NCBI GenBank assembly: GCA_937974245.1
Contig: CALJKV010000114.1
Coordinates: 50,148-114,147, forward strand
From: an uncultured Chloroflexota bacterium
Lineage (GTDB): Bacteria; Chloroflexota; Anaerolineae; Aggregatilineales; Phototrophicaceae
Length of the DNA: 64,000 nt
Reading direction: 5' to 3'
A program made the translations under genes and the position numbers. The notes under the pieces were generated by a model. It was not told the DNA's origin and made no database searches. It worked only from the letters and a program-made list of their open reading frames with translations. Numbering within the stretch: position 1 is the first letter of the stretch; every line of letters begins with the position of its first letter. Shown piece after piece: positions 17,725 to 26,525 of the stretch.

Positions 17725-18818
17725 GAGCGCCGCCGGATGAAAGTCGTCACGACGGAAATAACCAGCAGCCCCAAGCCTAGCACGACGATGACGAGTCCCA
17801 CAGAAATCGCTGCCGGGGTTAGGGCGGGCTGCTCATTGACCAGAACATCCGGCGGATTAGCGCCATCTTCCCCTGTTGGAGATGTCTGACCTTCCATCGC
17901 AAAATCATCAGTCATAGCTGCCGGGGTTAGGCTGGCCGTTGGCTGTGCCGTCAGTGTCGGCGGCGGGGTCGCACTGGCCGTCTCTGTGTTAGCGGCGGCG
18001 ACGCTTTCCTGGGGCGGCATAGTAGGTGCAGGCATTTGCTGGAGATTGGCGGCCTCTGCCTCTCCCACGCTTACCGCCGGTGTTGCTGTCTGCGGGATGT
18101 TGGTTACGCTTATAGCTGGTGACTGCGCCAGCGCTCCTGCGGCAGCATCCCCCGCATCGCTGGCTTTCACGCTCGGCACGGCCAGGGACGATGGTGCCGG
18201 TGGCACAATTTCAACAGGAGCAGAGGTGGTTAGCGCTGTTACGGGGGATGGTGACGGCGTCCCCTCTACGGCTTGTGTTGGCAGAGGCGCGGCGAACAGC
18301 GCCTGTTCCTGCGCTTCGGTGGACGGCACGTTCGTATCCGCCATGCTGCGCTGTACAATTGTCTCCTCAAACGGAGTCAGGGAAAGCGCGATTCCTCCGC
18401 CGGGTATGGCTCCGTCTGTCGGTTGAATGGCTACCGGGGCAGGCCCAGACTGCGACGGCAGGGCGAGATTTCCACCTTGCAAGACCAGGAACGCCCCGAT
18501 CATGATGAGGAACACCGCTGCTGCTGCTGACACCGCGCTGAAGGCTGGGCTGGTCGCAAGGTACAGAAGCCCGCGACGTGGGGTAGTTCCCCGCCCAATC
18601 ATAGCCGAAGTCAAGGTGAAATTACGGGGGGCGCGGCGGGATGGGAGTTGATTGAGAAGGGCTACCGTTTCGGCCAGTGCCGCCAGTTCCGCTTTCAGCG
18701 CCGGTTCGGTATTCAGCCGTTGTTCCAGCGCCGAGCGTTCGGCAGCGGCCAACCCGCCGTCCAGATAGGCGGATAGCAGCTCGTAATCTCGATCACTCAA
18801 ATTCCATTCAACAGTCAT
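17721..18818 (-). CDS. Anti-sigma factor, membrane-anchored, with Pro/Thr/Ala-rich exterior
   Basis: This 365-residue protein has an N-terminal helical segment (about 8-60, SAYLDGGL..ERSALEQRL) that matches the anti-sigma fold but lacks the usual His/Cys zinc ligands. A first membrane helix lies around 85-115. A long low-complexity region rich in Ala, Pro, Thr and Ser runs to about 330, and a second helix is near the C-terminus before TFIRRRS. The two helices would put the low-complexity region outside the membrane. It lies 176 bases downstream of the ECF sigma gene and overlaps the Nudix start. It presumably holds the sigma factor inactive until a surface signal arrives. Confidence 0.82.
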   Translation of the reverse strand: MTVEWNLSDRDYELLSAYLDGGLAAAERSALEQRLNTEPALKAELAALAETVALLNQLPSRRAPRNFTLTSAMIGRGTTPRRGLLYLATSPAFSAVSAAAAVFLIMIGAFLVLQGGNLALPSQSGPAPVAIQPTDGAIPGGGIALSLTPFEETIVQRSMADTNVPSTEAQEQALFAAPLPTQAVEGTPSPSPVTALTTSAPVEIVPPAPSSLAVPSVKASDAGDAAAGALAQSPAISVTNIPQTATPAVSVGEAEAANLQQMPAPTMPPQESVAAANTETASATPPPTLTAQPTASLTPAAMTDDFAMEGQTSPTGEDGANPPDVLVNEQPALTPAAISVGLVIVVLGLGLLVISVVTTFIRRRS

Positions 18819-18907
18819 GATAATTCGCTCGTTAGCTTGCCAGCCCCTTTGGTAGATGTTTCACATAAAATTCGCCAGAGAATAAACCCTGCGTCGCACA
18901 AGGCGCT

Positions 18908-18959
18908 TTGTCCCTACATCTCTGGTGTTACTCGTAGGGACAAGGCCTGCCCTGTCCGG
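18908..18959. repeat. Dispersed GTAGGGACA-type palindromic element, copy 1
   Basis: TTGTCCCTAC (18908-18917) and GTAGGGACAA (18934-18943) form a 10-bp inverted repeat. It is followed by a second near-palindrome (GGACAAGGC-CT-GCCCTGTCC). It lies between the sigma and anti-sigma genes. The same composite unit occurs at 36361-36416. Confidence 0.6.
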
Positions 18960-18993
18960 CTTAGAACACCTGCCGGATAATCGATTCTAAACC

Positions 18994-19602
18994 TTACTCA
19001 CTATCCAGACGATAAACCGACGGCAAAAGTTCCCTGAATGCCTGCAAACACTGGCGGACACTGGCCCGCGCCCGGCTCAATCGCGATTTCACCGTCCCCA
19101 GGTTCGACCCGGTACTGTCGGCGATGTCCTGGTAGCTGAAACCTTCAACGTCACTCATGACCAGGATAATTCTCTGGTCGTCGCCCAGCGCCCGGATACA
19201 GTCTTCCAGCGCCTGGTTGAGTTCATGCTGTTGGGCGATTTGTTCTGGCGTGTCGGCCTGGTCGGGAAGGGGTGCGCCATCGTCGTTTTCTGCGCCGGGC
19301 AGGTCTTCCAGCGAGGTAACCGGACGGCGTTTACGGCGGCGCAGTTCATCGTAACAGGTGTTGGTGACGATCCGCAGCAGCCAGGCACGGAAACTACCGC
19401 CCCGGTAGGTCGAAAGGCGGCGGTAGGCGGTGATGAAAGTGTCCTGCGCAGCGTCGTCGGCGCTGGCCGCGTCCCCCATAATGCGGTAGGCAGCCGAATA
19501 CACCCGATCCTGGTAAGCCAGCACCAGCTCGTTGAACGCATCCAGGCTGCCTTTCCGGGCGCGTTGGATGAGAAGTTGTTCGTTTTCGGGTTCGCCTGCC
19601 AT
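18994..19602 (-). CDS. ECF-type RNA polymerase sigma factor
   Basis: This 202-residue protein has sigma region 2 (about 25-90, with DAAQDTFITAYRRL and FRAWLLRI) and region 4 (about 130-185, with SYQDIADSTG and GTVKSRLSRA). An acidic linker joins them. It directs polymerase to a stress or envelope regulon and is controlled by the anti-sigma encoded next. The ATG at 19602 is preferred. An upstream in-frame TTG at 19617 has no better ribosome binding site. Its promoter must lie in the 75 bases before tRNA-Leu, where a 7-bp inverted repeat (TATCTGG/CCAGATA, 19650-19670) is found. Confidence 0.9.
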   Translation of the reverse strand: MAGEPENEQLLIQRARKGSLDAFNELVLAYQDRVYSAAYRIMGDAASADDAAQDTFITAYRRLSTYRGGSFRAWLLRIVTNTCYDELRRRKRRPVTSLEDLPGAENDDGAPLPDQADTPEQIAQQHELNQALEDCIRALGDDQRIILVMSDVEGFSYQDIADSTGSNLGTVKSRLSRARASVRQCLQAFRELLPSVYRLDSE

Positions 19603-19677
19603 TGACAACCGCACCAAAAAAATTTATGATAATGAACGCTTAAAGATATTATCTGGATAAAAACCAGATATTAGCAA

Positions 19678-19760
19678 GCCGGTGTGGCGAAATGGCATAC
19701 GCAATTGACTCAAAATCAATCGTCCTCACGGGCATGTGGGTTCGACTCCCACCACCGGCA
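19678..19760 (+). tRNA. tRNA-Leu (anticodon CAA)
   Basis: This is an 83-base class II tRNA. The acceptor GCCGGTG pairs with CACCGGC, followed by discriminator A. The anticodon stem ATTGA/TCAAT encloses CTCAAAA with CAA at 19711-19713. A long variable arm and the T-stem GTGGG/CCCAC with TTCGACT loop are present. The 3' CCA is not encoded. It reads UUG codons. Confidence 0.93.
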
Positions 19761-19763
19761 CAC

Positions 19764-19797
19764 AACCAGGTCAACTAACGACCTGGTTTTTGTTTTT
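19764..19797 (+). terminator. Intrinsic terminator of the tRNA-Leu transcript
   Basis: A 9-bp perfect stem (AACCAGGTC 19764-19772 with GACCTGGTT 19780-19788) and a 7-base loop are followed by TTTGTTTTT. Confidence 0.88.
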
Positions 19798-19898
19798 AAA
19801 CAACACCACACGGTAAATTTTCCCCGTGTCGCCCCCATTATACCAGTAGACCAGACGGAAGCGCACAGACAGGTTATTCTGCTCAATTGGTCAACTTC

Positions 19899-20657
19899 TT
19901 ATAGCTGTTTTTCGGTCAAAGCACGCTGTGGAAAAACAAAACGATCCAGCGACCGGGTGCCACGTGTTAGAGCCGTGAGGTTCGCTCGCTCGAAATCGGC
20001 GTGGAGGTCGCGCACCAGGTGAATTTGCATGAGCGATGGCTCAAGCATATACATCACGAGCGTTAGCGCATGTTCGCCCAGTGCGAGGACCAGCCACTGC
20101 TCGCCACCCATGTTTTTGCGGGCAACCCCAACCGGCGGGCGTTTTTTACTCTCCCACAATTGGCGCAGCACATGGCTGATTTTTGTCATATCCGGTTGCT
20201 GTTTGCCTCCCATCACCAGGGGAGTCGGCATGTTGTGTTGGAAAACGAGGTAAAACAATAGTCGCGCCTCAAAATGGTCGCGCAGGAAAGACGTATGGCC
20301 GGGGGCCGCCGCCTGCTTCCAGGCCTCATTCTGGGGATTGCGTTCCAGCAGCCGCTCAACGATGGTGCGCTGTTCGCTGTAGCGAGCATAAATCGCGTTG
20401 AACTGGGCGCGGTTTAGTTTGCCGTTAGAAAACTCAGTAGCGATCCGTTCCATCTTCTGACGAATCCCTTCGAGTACCGCCTGGGGGTTATCCGCCGGGC
20501 TGCTGGCTGCTGCCGGTGCTGTGTCTGGTTTTACCTGGGGTATCTCCACCGAATCTTCCGTTGTGCGCGGGCGCGGGGGACGCACCGGGGAGCGCAGTTG
20601 GTCGGGCGATGGGGTTTCAGACTGGTTGGATTTTTTGTCCTTATCGTCCACAACCAA
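19899..20657 (-). CDS. Unknown conserved-looking protein with a possible Roadblock-like end
   Basis: I do not recognise this 252-residue soluble protein. Residues 1-58 are Pro/charge-rich and probably disordered. Residues 59-105 form an amphipathic helical segment (KMERIATEFSNGKLNRAQFN). The C-terminal part (about 130-240) alternates strands and helices (GGEQWLVLALGEHALTLVMY, then HLVRDLHADFERAN). This is reminiscent of Roadblock/LC7 or other longin-like folds, which is a guess. The start is TTG, with AGGAG eleven bases upstream. A GTG two codons later is an alternative. It is transcribed alone, towards the tRNA-Leu terminator. No signal peptide or membrane helix is visible. Confidence 0.6.
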   Translation of the reverse strand: MVVDDKDKKSNQSETPSPDQLRSPVRPPRPRTTEDSVEIPQVKPDTAPAAASSPADNPQAVLEGIRQKMERIATEFSNGKLNRAQFNAIYARYSEQRTIVERLLERNPQNEAWKQAAAPGHTSFLRDHFEARLLFYLVFQHNMPTPLVMGGKQQPDMTKISHVLRQLWESKKRPPVGVARKNMGGEQWLVLALGEHALTLVMYMLEPSLMQIHLVRDLHADFERANLTALTRGTRSLDRFVFPQRALTEKQL

Positions 20658-21074
20658 GACTCGCTAAACTCCTGCTGTACCGAACGGGATATAAGACTAT
20701 CCTATCACACATTGGCAATCGGGAAAAACGCGGAATTCGGGCCGCCGACCCTGGTTTCCAGAGCAGCATTTTACCGGAGGCGCGGGGCAATAATGCCCGT
20801 TCCCAAGAACCTGATCCCCGGTTCTTTAGCCTTACGCAAGGCCAGCCTCCCTACTATTAAGACATATTAACGTTTCCGTCTGCCGGCTCAACGGAATTAT
20901 TCAGGTTTGCTATCGGGCAACTTGACATGCTGTGGCATGTTCTGACAGTCGCATTGCCAGTAACGATCATTCTGGATGTGCTTTGGCGCGTACACTATGA
21001 CAACTGCGCGACCAACCAAACGCCTGTTGGCAATACCGGCAGACAAGCATTGAGTTTTGTCTCGTGAGGAGCTT
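20658..21074. other. Intergenic region without a supported gene
   Basis: This is a divergent space of 417 bases. The only structure seen is a 7-bp hairpin (AAGAACC 20805-20811 with GGTTCTT 20820-20826). It contains no long frame with coding character. Confidence 0.4.
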
Positions 21075-21983
21075 ATGGCACCCGCCGTCAGTATCATTGT
21101 TTTGCATTATAATGGCCTGGAAGATACGCTGGCTTGTTTGCGCTCATTAGAGCATCTCACCTATCCGAACTACAACATCGTCATTGTGGACAACGCTTCG
21201 GTGGATGCGGCGGCGGCGGCGATTCGTGGTGCCCATCCTAACTGGCCGCTGATCGAAACCGGGGCGAATCTCGGCTTCACCGGTGGCAACAATGTCGGCA
21301 TTGAGTATGCTCTCGAACACGGCGCCGATTACGTGCTGCTGCTGAATAACGATACGATTGTCGCCCCGGATTTCCTGGATGTGATGATTGAAGTCATGGA
21401 AAATGACCCCACCATCGGCGTCAGCGGGCCAATGATCTACTATCACGAAGCGCCCGATACCATCTGGTCAGCAGGCGGCGCGATTGACTGGACGCACGGC
21501 ACGACCACCATGATCGGACTGAATCAGGATGATAAATCGCAGTACGGTCTGAGTCCGCGTCCGGTGGATTTTGTGACAGGCTGTGCGCTGCTGGCGTCTA
21601 GAAAAGTGTGGCAGGAAGCCGGGCTGCTGGATGATAAGTTCTTCATGTACTACGAGGAAACCGAATGGTGTGTCCGCGCTCACCGGGCCGGGTATAAGGT
21701 TGTGCATATTCCGACTGCGATGATCTGGCACAAGATTTCTATTGAAGACCGCGCCACCTCGCCGCGCACCTACTACTATATGACGCGCAACCGGTTGTTG
21801 TTTCTGAACCGCACCCAGGCGGGGCTAAAGACCTGGGCCTTTATCGTGGCCGAATACCTGCGGACGTTCCTAAGCTGGTCATTGCGCCCCAAGTGGCAGA
21901 ACCGGCGACATCTGCGCGGTGTGATGTGGCAGGCGATCCGTGATTTCTATCGAGGGCGTTTCGGGCAGGTCACAGTGTCCTAG
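21075..21983 (+). CDS. GT2 family glycosyltransferase (rhamnosyltransferase-like)
   Basis: This 302-residue GT-A enzyme has VSIIVLHYNG at the N-terminus, IVDNASVD, then LLLNNDTIV in the place of the DxD motif. The GLLDDKFFMYYEETEWCVRA stretch is characteristic of the WbbL/RfbF-like branch that adds deoxysugars such as rhamnose to lipid-linked glycans. The specificity is inferred from the family only. The ATG at 21075 is preferred because GTGAGGAG is immediately upstream. A TTG at 21057 is possible. It is followed by a flippase-like gene, repeating the pairing seen at 14.8-17.2 kb. Confidence 0.87.
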   Translation: MAPAVSIIVLHYNGLEDTLACLRSLEHLTYPNYNIVIVDNASVDAAAAAIRGAHPNWPLIETGANLGFTGGNNVGIEYALEHGADYVLLLNNDTIVAPDFLDVMIEVMENDPTIGVSGPMIYYHEAPDTIWSAGGAIDWTHGTTTMIGLNQDDKSQYGLSPRPVDFVTGCALLASRKVWQEAGLLDDKFFMYYEETEWCVRAHRAGYKVVHIPTAMIWHKISIEDRATSPRTYYYMTRNRLLFLNRTQAGLKTWAFIVAEYLRTFLSWSLRPKWQNRRHLRGVMWQAIRDFYRGRFGQVTVS

Positions 21984-22176
21984 CATCTGTTTCCGAATTC
22001 AGAGACATATACCGCAGCAGATACTACTTACGATGGTGGCCCGAAGGGATTGCGGGTTAGTGTTTCCCCTGGTCAGCCGGGCTTGCTTCGCCACTATCCT
22101 CCCTCTGTCTCCCCAATATCAGGCTATATTCATATCTCAAACCCTGTTACAATGCGGCCATATCTACCAGTGACCT

Positions 22177-23202
22177 GTGAGTACATACATGCGAACACGA
22201 CGATGGTTAGCCGCCGGGTTGGGCATTCTTATCAGCGTGATATTTTTACGGATCGCCTTCCTCAACCTGGAGTTCGCCGCTGTTTGGGAAGAAATCCAGA
22301 AAGCGCAGACTGGCTGGCTGCTGGTGGGCGCGGTGGTCTACTTTGGCGCGGTCAGCCTCATCTCGTGGCGCTGGCAGTTTCTGCTGCGTGCCATGCGATT
22401 TGTCCCTCTCACCCGCCTGATCCCCCTGGTCGCCATTGGCTACATGGGCAACAATGTCTATCCCTTCCGCACCGGCGAGATTCTGCGGATCGCGCTGCTG
22501 CGGCGCAATCATCAGGTGCCACTGGCGCAGGCTACTACCACCGTAATTGTCGAGCGCGTCTTTGACGGGTTGGTGATGCTCACTTTCATCATTGTGTCGC
22601 TGCAATTCATCCCAATCGAGTCCCAGCAGGTTCACCTGGTAGCGACCTTCGCCACCCCGATTTTCCTGACGGCGCTGATCGTCTTCTTCGCGCTGGCTGC
22701 TCGTCCGAATATGTTGCGCCGGCTGCGCGAGACCGTCAGCCGCTTTTTGCCGGAAAAACTACGGAAACCCTTTTCGAGCCTGGTCGAAGGTGTCCTCAGC
22801 GGCCTGGAAGGGTTGCGCAGCCCGGTAGACCTGGCCGGGGCGGTGGTCGCATCATTCCTCTCCTGGGGGGTGGAAGCCAGCGTGTACTGGCTGGTCTCGT
22901 TCGCCTTCGATCTGCAAGTTGGCTACCCGGTCATGCTGTTGGTGGTGGGCGTGGTCAACCTGGCCGGACTGCTGCCGGCTTCACCAGGGCAGATCGGCGT
23001 ATTTGAGTTTTTCGTCGGCGTCGTGCTGGCGGCGGTGGGCATCCAGGATGAACGGGCGCGGGCCTTCGCGCTGGTCGTGCATGTCGTAATCTGGCTGCCG
23101 GTCACGGTGGCGGGTTTCACCTTCCTCATCCGCCAGGGACTCGGCTGGTCGGCCATCACGGGGGCGGAATCCCTCGAACGCCAGACCGCGCCGCAGGCGT
23201 AG
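22177..23202 (+). CDS. Flippase-like integral membrane protein (UPF0104/AglD-like), second copy
   Basis: This 341-residue protein has about eight transmembrane helices and the family landmarks: an IGYMGNNVYPFRTGEILR stretch near residue 87, ERVFDGL near 127, and a PASPGQIGVFEFF stretch near 268. It is a distant paralogue of the protein at 14803-15798. The GTG at 22177 is shown as start. An ATG four codons later (22189) is equally possible because neither has a clear ribosome binding site. A hairpin terminator follows 27 bases after the stop, so it closes the GT2-flippase unit. Confidence 0.82.
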   Translation: MSTYMRTRRWLAAGLGILISVIFLRIAFLNLEFAAVWEEIQKAQTGWLLVGAVVYFGAVSLISWRWQFLLRAMRFVPLTRLIPLVAIGYMGNNVYPFRTGEILRIALLRRNHQVPLAQATTTVIVERVFDGLVMLTFIIVSLQFIPIESQQVHLVATFATPIFLTALIVFFALAARPNMLRRLRETVSRFLPEKLRKPFSSLVEGVLSGLEGLRSPVDLAGAVVASFLSWGVEASVYWLVSFAFDLQVGYPVMLLVVGVVNLAGLLPASPGQIGVFEFFVGVVLAAVGIQDERARAFALVVHVVIWLPVTVAGFTFLIRQGLGWSAITGAESLERQTAPQA

Positions 23203-23229
23203 AGCCTTATTGTAGACAGGGTATCGCAC

Positions 23230-23249
23230 AGGGGATTCGTCCCCTTTTT
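23230..23249 (+). terminator. Intrinsic terminator with UUCG tetraloop
   Basis: AGGGGA (23230-23235) pairs with TCCCCT (23240-23245) around a TTCG loop and is followed by TTTTG. It ends the GT2-flippase transcript. Confidence 0.8.
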
Positions 23250-23347
23250 GATTCCTTTTCCAGAAACCTTCTTTTGTAGCCTGAGATTAGGCGTTAGAAT
23301 GTGCGGTAGCAGATAATCTGTTTCCACTGCGAGGGGCGATTACGAAG

Positions 23348-25045
23348 ATGGCAAAGCAACCACATAAATCGAATGATCCGCTGATTGGGAAACAACTCGG
23401 CGATTACCGACTCATCCGCGGTATTTCCTCCGATGGCCTGGCAAGGGTGTATGAAGGCCATGATGTTCAACTGGACAGACTCGCGGCCCTAAAAGTGCTT
23501 ATACCGGATAGCGATATAAGTGACGATTCTATACTACCTCGTTTTCAGCGTGAGGCGCGAGCAATCGCCCGGCTTCATCATCCCAATATTGTGGGGGTGT
23601 ATCAGTTTGGCGAGTCCGAAGGTCTGTATTACATTGCGATGGAACTTATCAAAGGTATTGATCTGGCAGAAGAACTCCGCCCTTTGAGACGCACTCAGAA
23701 AAAAATGGCGGTAGAGCGTGTCCTGTGGATTATGGATCAGACAGCTGCCGCCCTGGACTATGCACACTCACAGGGAATCATTCACCGGGATATAAAACCC
23801 TCGAATATCTTACTGGAAGAAAATCGCGCTATACTGACCAACTTTGGCTTGGCACTGTTCCAATCACACCAAACCACTATGGGAACGGCATTCGGTACAC
23901 CCCGTTATATTTCGCCTGAACAGGCCATTGATTCCAGTAGAGCCGTGCCGCAAAGTGATATTTATTCGCTAGCCGTGGCGCTGTATGAAATACTGGTTGG
24001 TGAAGCGCTATTTTCAGGTGACTCGCCCATGGAAATTGCACTAAGCCACATCAGCGAGCCACCGCCATCACCGCGATCACGGAACAAAGATATTCCCGCA
24101 GCAGTAGACGCGGCACTGCTTAAGGCACTGGAAAAACAACCGGAGAAACGCTTTAACACAACGACGGAATTCATTCAGGCCATACGGGCGGGCTATGGGT
24201 TAGCCAGCGCCACCATGCCGGAAACTTCGCAGCCTGTTGTCTCTCCATCACCGCTGCCCAACGTAAGCAAATCCCACTCATCAGTGACTCCGCCTGTTGG
24301 CAAGGTTGCGCCGCCGGTGCCGAAGCCCGCAGCGCCCGGTATGAACGTGTTCGTGAGCTATAGTTCCAAGAACCAGGATGAGCGCACCAACCTGGTTGAA
24401 CAGCTTGGCAAACTGAATACAACCGTCAAAGATGTGTGGTACGACGACGGCCTCAAGCAGCATGGGGGGCAGGAATGGTGGGATAAGATTCTGGAGCAGG
24501 TTCGCAGCCGTGACCTGTTCGTGTTCGTCCTCACCCCGGAGTCACTGCTGTCGTTCGCCTGCTACCTGGAATACACCTATGCCCATGCGCTCAACAGGTG
24601 GATTCTGCCGGTCAAGTCGCAGCCCTTCGAGATTCCGCTGCTGCCCCCGGCGCTTAAAGGCACACAGATCGTGGATTTCACCGGGGATGACCGCGTGGCA
24701 CAGCTCAAAGGCTCGGTTGAGGATATTGTAGGGCAGCGCCCCAAAATGCCGCCGCTGGAACTGCCCGCCGCGCCACCGATCCCGTATGATGATTTTGCTC
24801 CGGCGGCACGCCCCCTGCTGAACACCACCGAGCAGATTCCCACGCATGACCAGCACGCCCTATACAGTATGCTGGAATCCTTACTGCAAGAGAATCGTAC
24901 CCGCGAGGGTGCCGTGATTCTGCTCAACATCCTGCAAAGCCGGGGCGATACTGTTCACCAGGTAGGCCGTAAAGTGGAAAAGCTGCTGGAGAGTATCAAC
25001 AAGCCTGGCCTCATGAACCGCTTCTTTGGGCGAAAAGGTAGATAA
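23348..25045 (+). CDS. Serine/threonine kinase-like protein (probable pseudokinase) fused to a TIR domain
   Basis: This 565-residue protein has no membrane helix. Residues 15-285 form a protein-kinase fold: K49 in ALKVL, HRDIKPSN with D148, and SPE near 189-191. Two key features are damaged. The DFG motif reads N165-F-G (codon AAC), which removes the Mg-binding Asp. The glycine loop (25-34) lacks two of its three glycines. A Pro/Ser-rich linker (290-330) leads to a TIR domain (332-465) with FVSYSSKN, WYDDGL and a candidate catalytic E408 in CYLEYTYA. A helical tail of about 60 residues follows. TIR domains of this type can cleave NAD+ or act in assembly. It lies alone between two glycan genes. 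Kinase activity is doubtful and TIR activity is untested. Confidence 0.88.
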   Translation: MAKQPHKSNDPLIGKQLGDYRLIRGISSDGLARVYEGHDVQLDRLAALKVLIPDSDISDDSILPRFQREARAIARLHHPNIVGVYQFGESEGLYYIAMELIKGIDLAEELRPLRRTQKKMAVERVLWIMDQTAAALDYAHSQGIIHRDIKPSNILLEENRAILTNFGLALFQSHQTTMGTAFGTPRYISPEQAIDSSRAVPQSDIYSLAVALYEILVGEALFSGDSPMEIALSHISEPPPSPRSRNKDIPAAVDAALLKALEKQPEKRFNTTTEFIQAIRAGYGLASATMPETSQPVVSPSPLPNVSKSHSSVTPPVGKVAPPVPKPAAPGMNVFVSYSSKNQDERTNLVEQLGKLNTTVKDVWYDDGLKQHGGQEWWDKILEQVRSRDLFVFVLTPESLLSFACYLEYTYAHALNRWILPVKSQPFEIPLLPPALKGTQIVDFTGDDRVAQLKGSVEDIVGQRPKMPPLELPAAPPIPYDDFAPAARPLLNTTEQIPTHDQHALYSMLESLLQENRTREGAVILLNILQSRGDTVHQVGRKVEKLLESINKPGLMNRFFGRKGR

Positions 25046-25120
25046 CTCCCGAAATTTGCCCCCTGCTCGTGTATAATCTACACATATCAGCCAAAACCAC
25101 GAGCAGGACTGACTTTTCTG

Positions 25121-26437
25121 ATGACTGAACACAACAAACTGAATATCGGCATTATCGGCGCAGGGGTGGCAGGCATGTCTGCCGCCTGGGATTTCGTCAA
25201 CGCCGGGCATCGTGTGACGCTCTTCGAAGCGGAACCGGAAGTCGGCGGGCTGGCGGCGGGCTTCCGTGACCCGTCGTGGGACTGGGCGCTGGAGAAATTC
25301 TATCACCACTGGTTCGAAACCGACCAGGATATGCTTGACCTGATTGCGGAAATCGGCCAGGGCGATAAAGTCCTGTTCCCCCGCCCAAAAACCAGTTACT
25401 GGATGGACGGCAAAATTACCCGCTCGGAAATCTCGCTCTCGGCGTTGTTCCTGCCAATTTCACCGCTCGCCAAGCTGCGGCTGGCCTTCGTTGGCGCATA
25501 CCTCAAGCTCGTCCCCAACTGGAAGCCGCTGGAAAAAATCACGGCACACAAATGGTTTACCCGTTATCTGGGGGCAGAGGCCTATAACAAGCTGTTTCGC
25601 CCGCTCCTCATCGGCAAATTTGGCGAACGCTATCAGGAAGTCAATATGGCGTGGATGTGGGCGCGGATTTACAAGCGCACACTGCGTCTGGGCACTTTCC
25701 AGGGGGGCTTTCAGGCCTTCCTTAATACGCTGGCAGATGCCATCCGGGGACGCGGCGCGGTTATCCACCTCAGCACGCCCGTGCAGGGTATCGGCCAGCA
25801 GGACGGCAAGCCCACCATCACCATAAATGGCGAAACACACGTATTTGATAAAGTCATCAGTACCGCTTCGCCGGGGTTTATGCTGCGAGCGGTAGAGGGG
25901 CTGGCGGCGACGCCCTACGGCCAGCAGATCGCCGGACTGAGCAGTATCGGCGCGGTATGTGTCGTCCTGGCACTCAAAGAATCGATTCTCACCGACGGCA
26001 CCTACTGGCTCAATCTGCCCGCCAACACGCCGGATAAACAGGCCAGCGAGTTTCCCTTTTTGGCATTAGTCGAACATACCAATTGGATGGATAAAACCCA
26101 TTATAATGGGGATGTCCTGGTATACTGTGGGGACTATATCCCGGCGGATCACGCGTATTTTCGCCTGAGTGAAACGGAACTCGTAGACCGGTTTATCGGG
26201 GTACTGGCGAAGGTCAACCCGGATTTCCGGCGCGACTGGGTGCGGGCGCAGTGGGTGTTCCGCGCCCCGTATGCTCAGCCCGTGCCCGGTGTCAATCACA
26301 GCCAGCACATCCCGTCAATCGAAACGCCGTTCCCCGGCCTGTACTGGGCCAGCATGAGCCAGGTCTATCCCTGGGATCGTGGCACGAATTATGCCGTCGA
26401 AATTGGGCGACGGGCAGCGCGTCTGGCGCTGCGGTAA
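25121..26437 (+). CDS. FAD-dependent oxidoreductase, amine-oxidase-like, second copy
   Basis: This 438-residue protein has the FAD motif GAGVAGMSAAWDF near residues 10-22 and FEAEPEVGGLAAG near 39-51. The C-terminal WASMSQVYPWDRGTNYAVE segment is typical of this glycan-associated oxidoreductase group. It is related to the protein at 11288-12646 across the flavin domain and the middle AYNKLFRPLLIGKFG segment. Names such as protoporphyrinogen oxidase would over-interpret it. A desaturation or redox step on a sugar or polyprenyl intermediate is a fair guess. It follows the kinase-like/TIR gene by 75 bases, with a TATAAT box at 25072-25077, so it may have its own promoter. Confidence 0.8.
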   Translation: MTEHNKLNIGIIGAGVAGMSAAWDFVNAGHRVTLFEAEPEVGGLAAGFRDPSWDWALEKFYHHWFETDQDMLDLIAEIGQGDKVLFPRPKTSYWMDGKITRSEISLSALFLPISPLAKLRLAFVGAYLKLVPNWKPLEKITAHKWFTRYLGAEAYNKLFRPLLIGKFGERYQEVNMAWMWARIYKRTLRLGTFQGGFQAFLNTLADAIRGRGAVIHLSTPVQGIGQQDGKPTITINGETHVFDKVISTASPGFMLRAVEGLAATPYGQQIAGLSSIGAVCVVLALKESILTDGTYWLNLPANTPDKQASEFPFLALVEHTNWMDKTHYNGDVLVYCGDYIPADHAYFRLSETELVDRFIGVLAKVNPDFRRDWVRAQWVFRAPYAQPVPGVNHSQHIPSIETPFPGLYWASMSQVYPWDRGTNYAVEIGRRAARLALR

Positions 26438-26525
26438 ATGTGTGATCCGTGAAAATGCATTGAACCATTGCACGGATTACGGGATACTAATTGACGATAC
26501 ACTGCTGGTCAGGAATGAAGAATTG

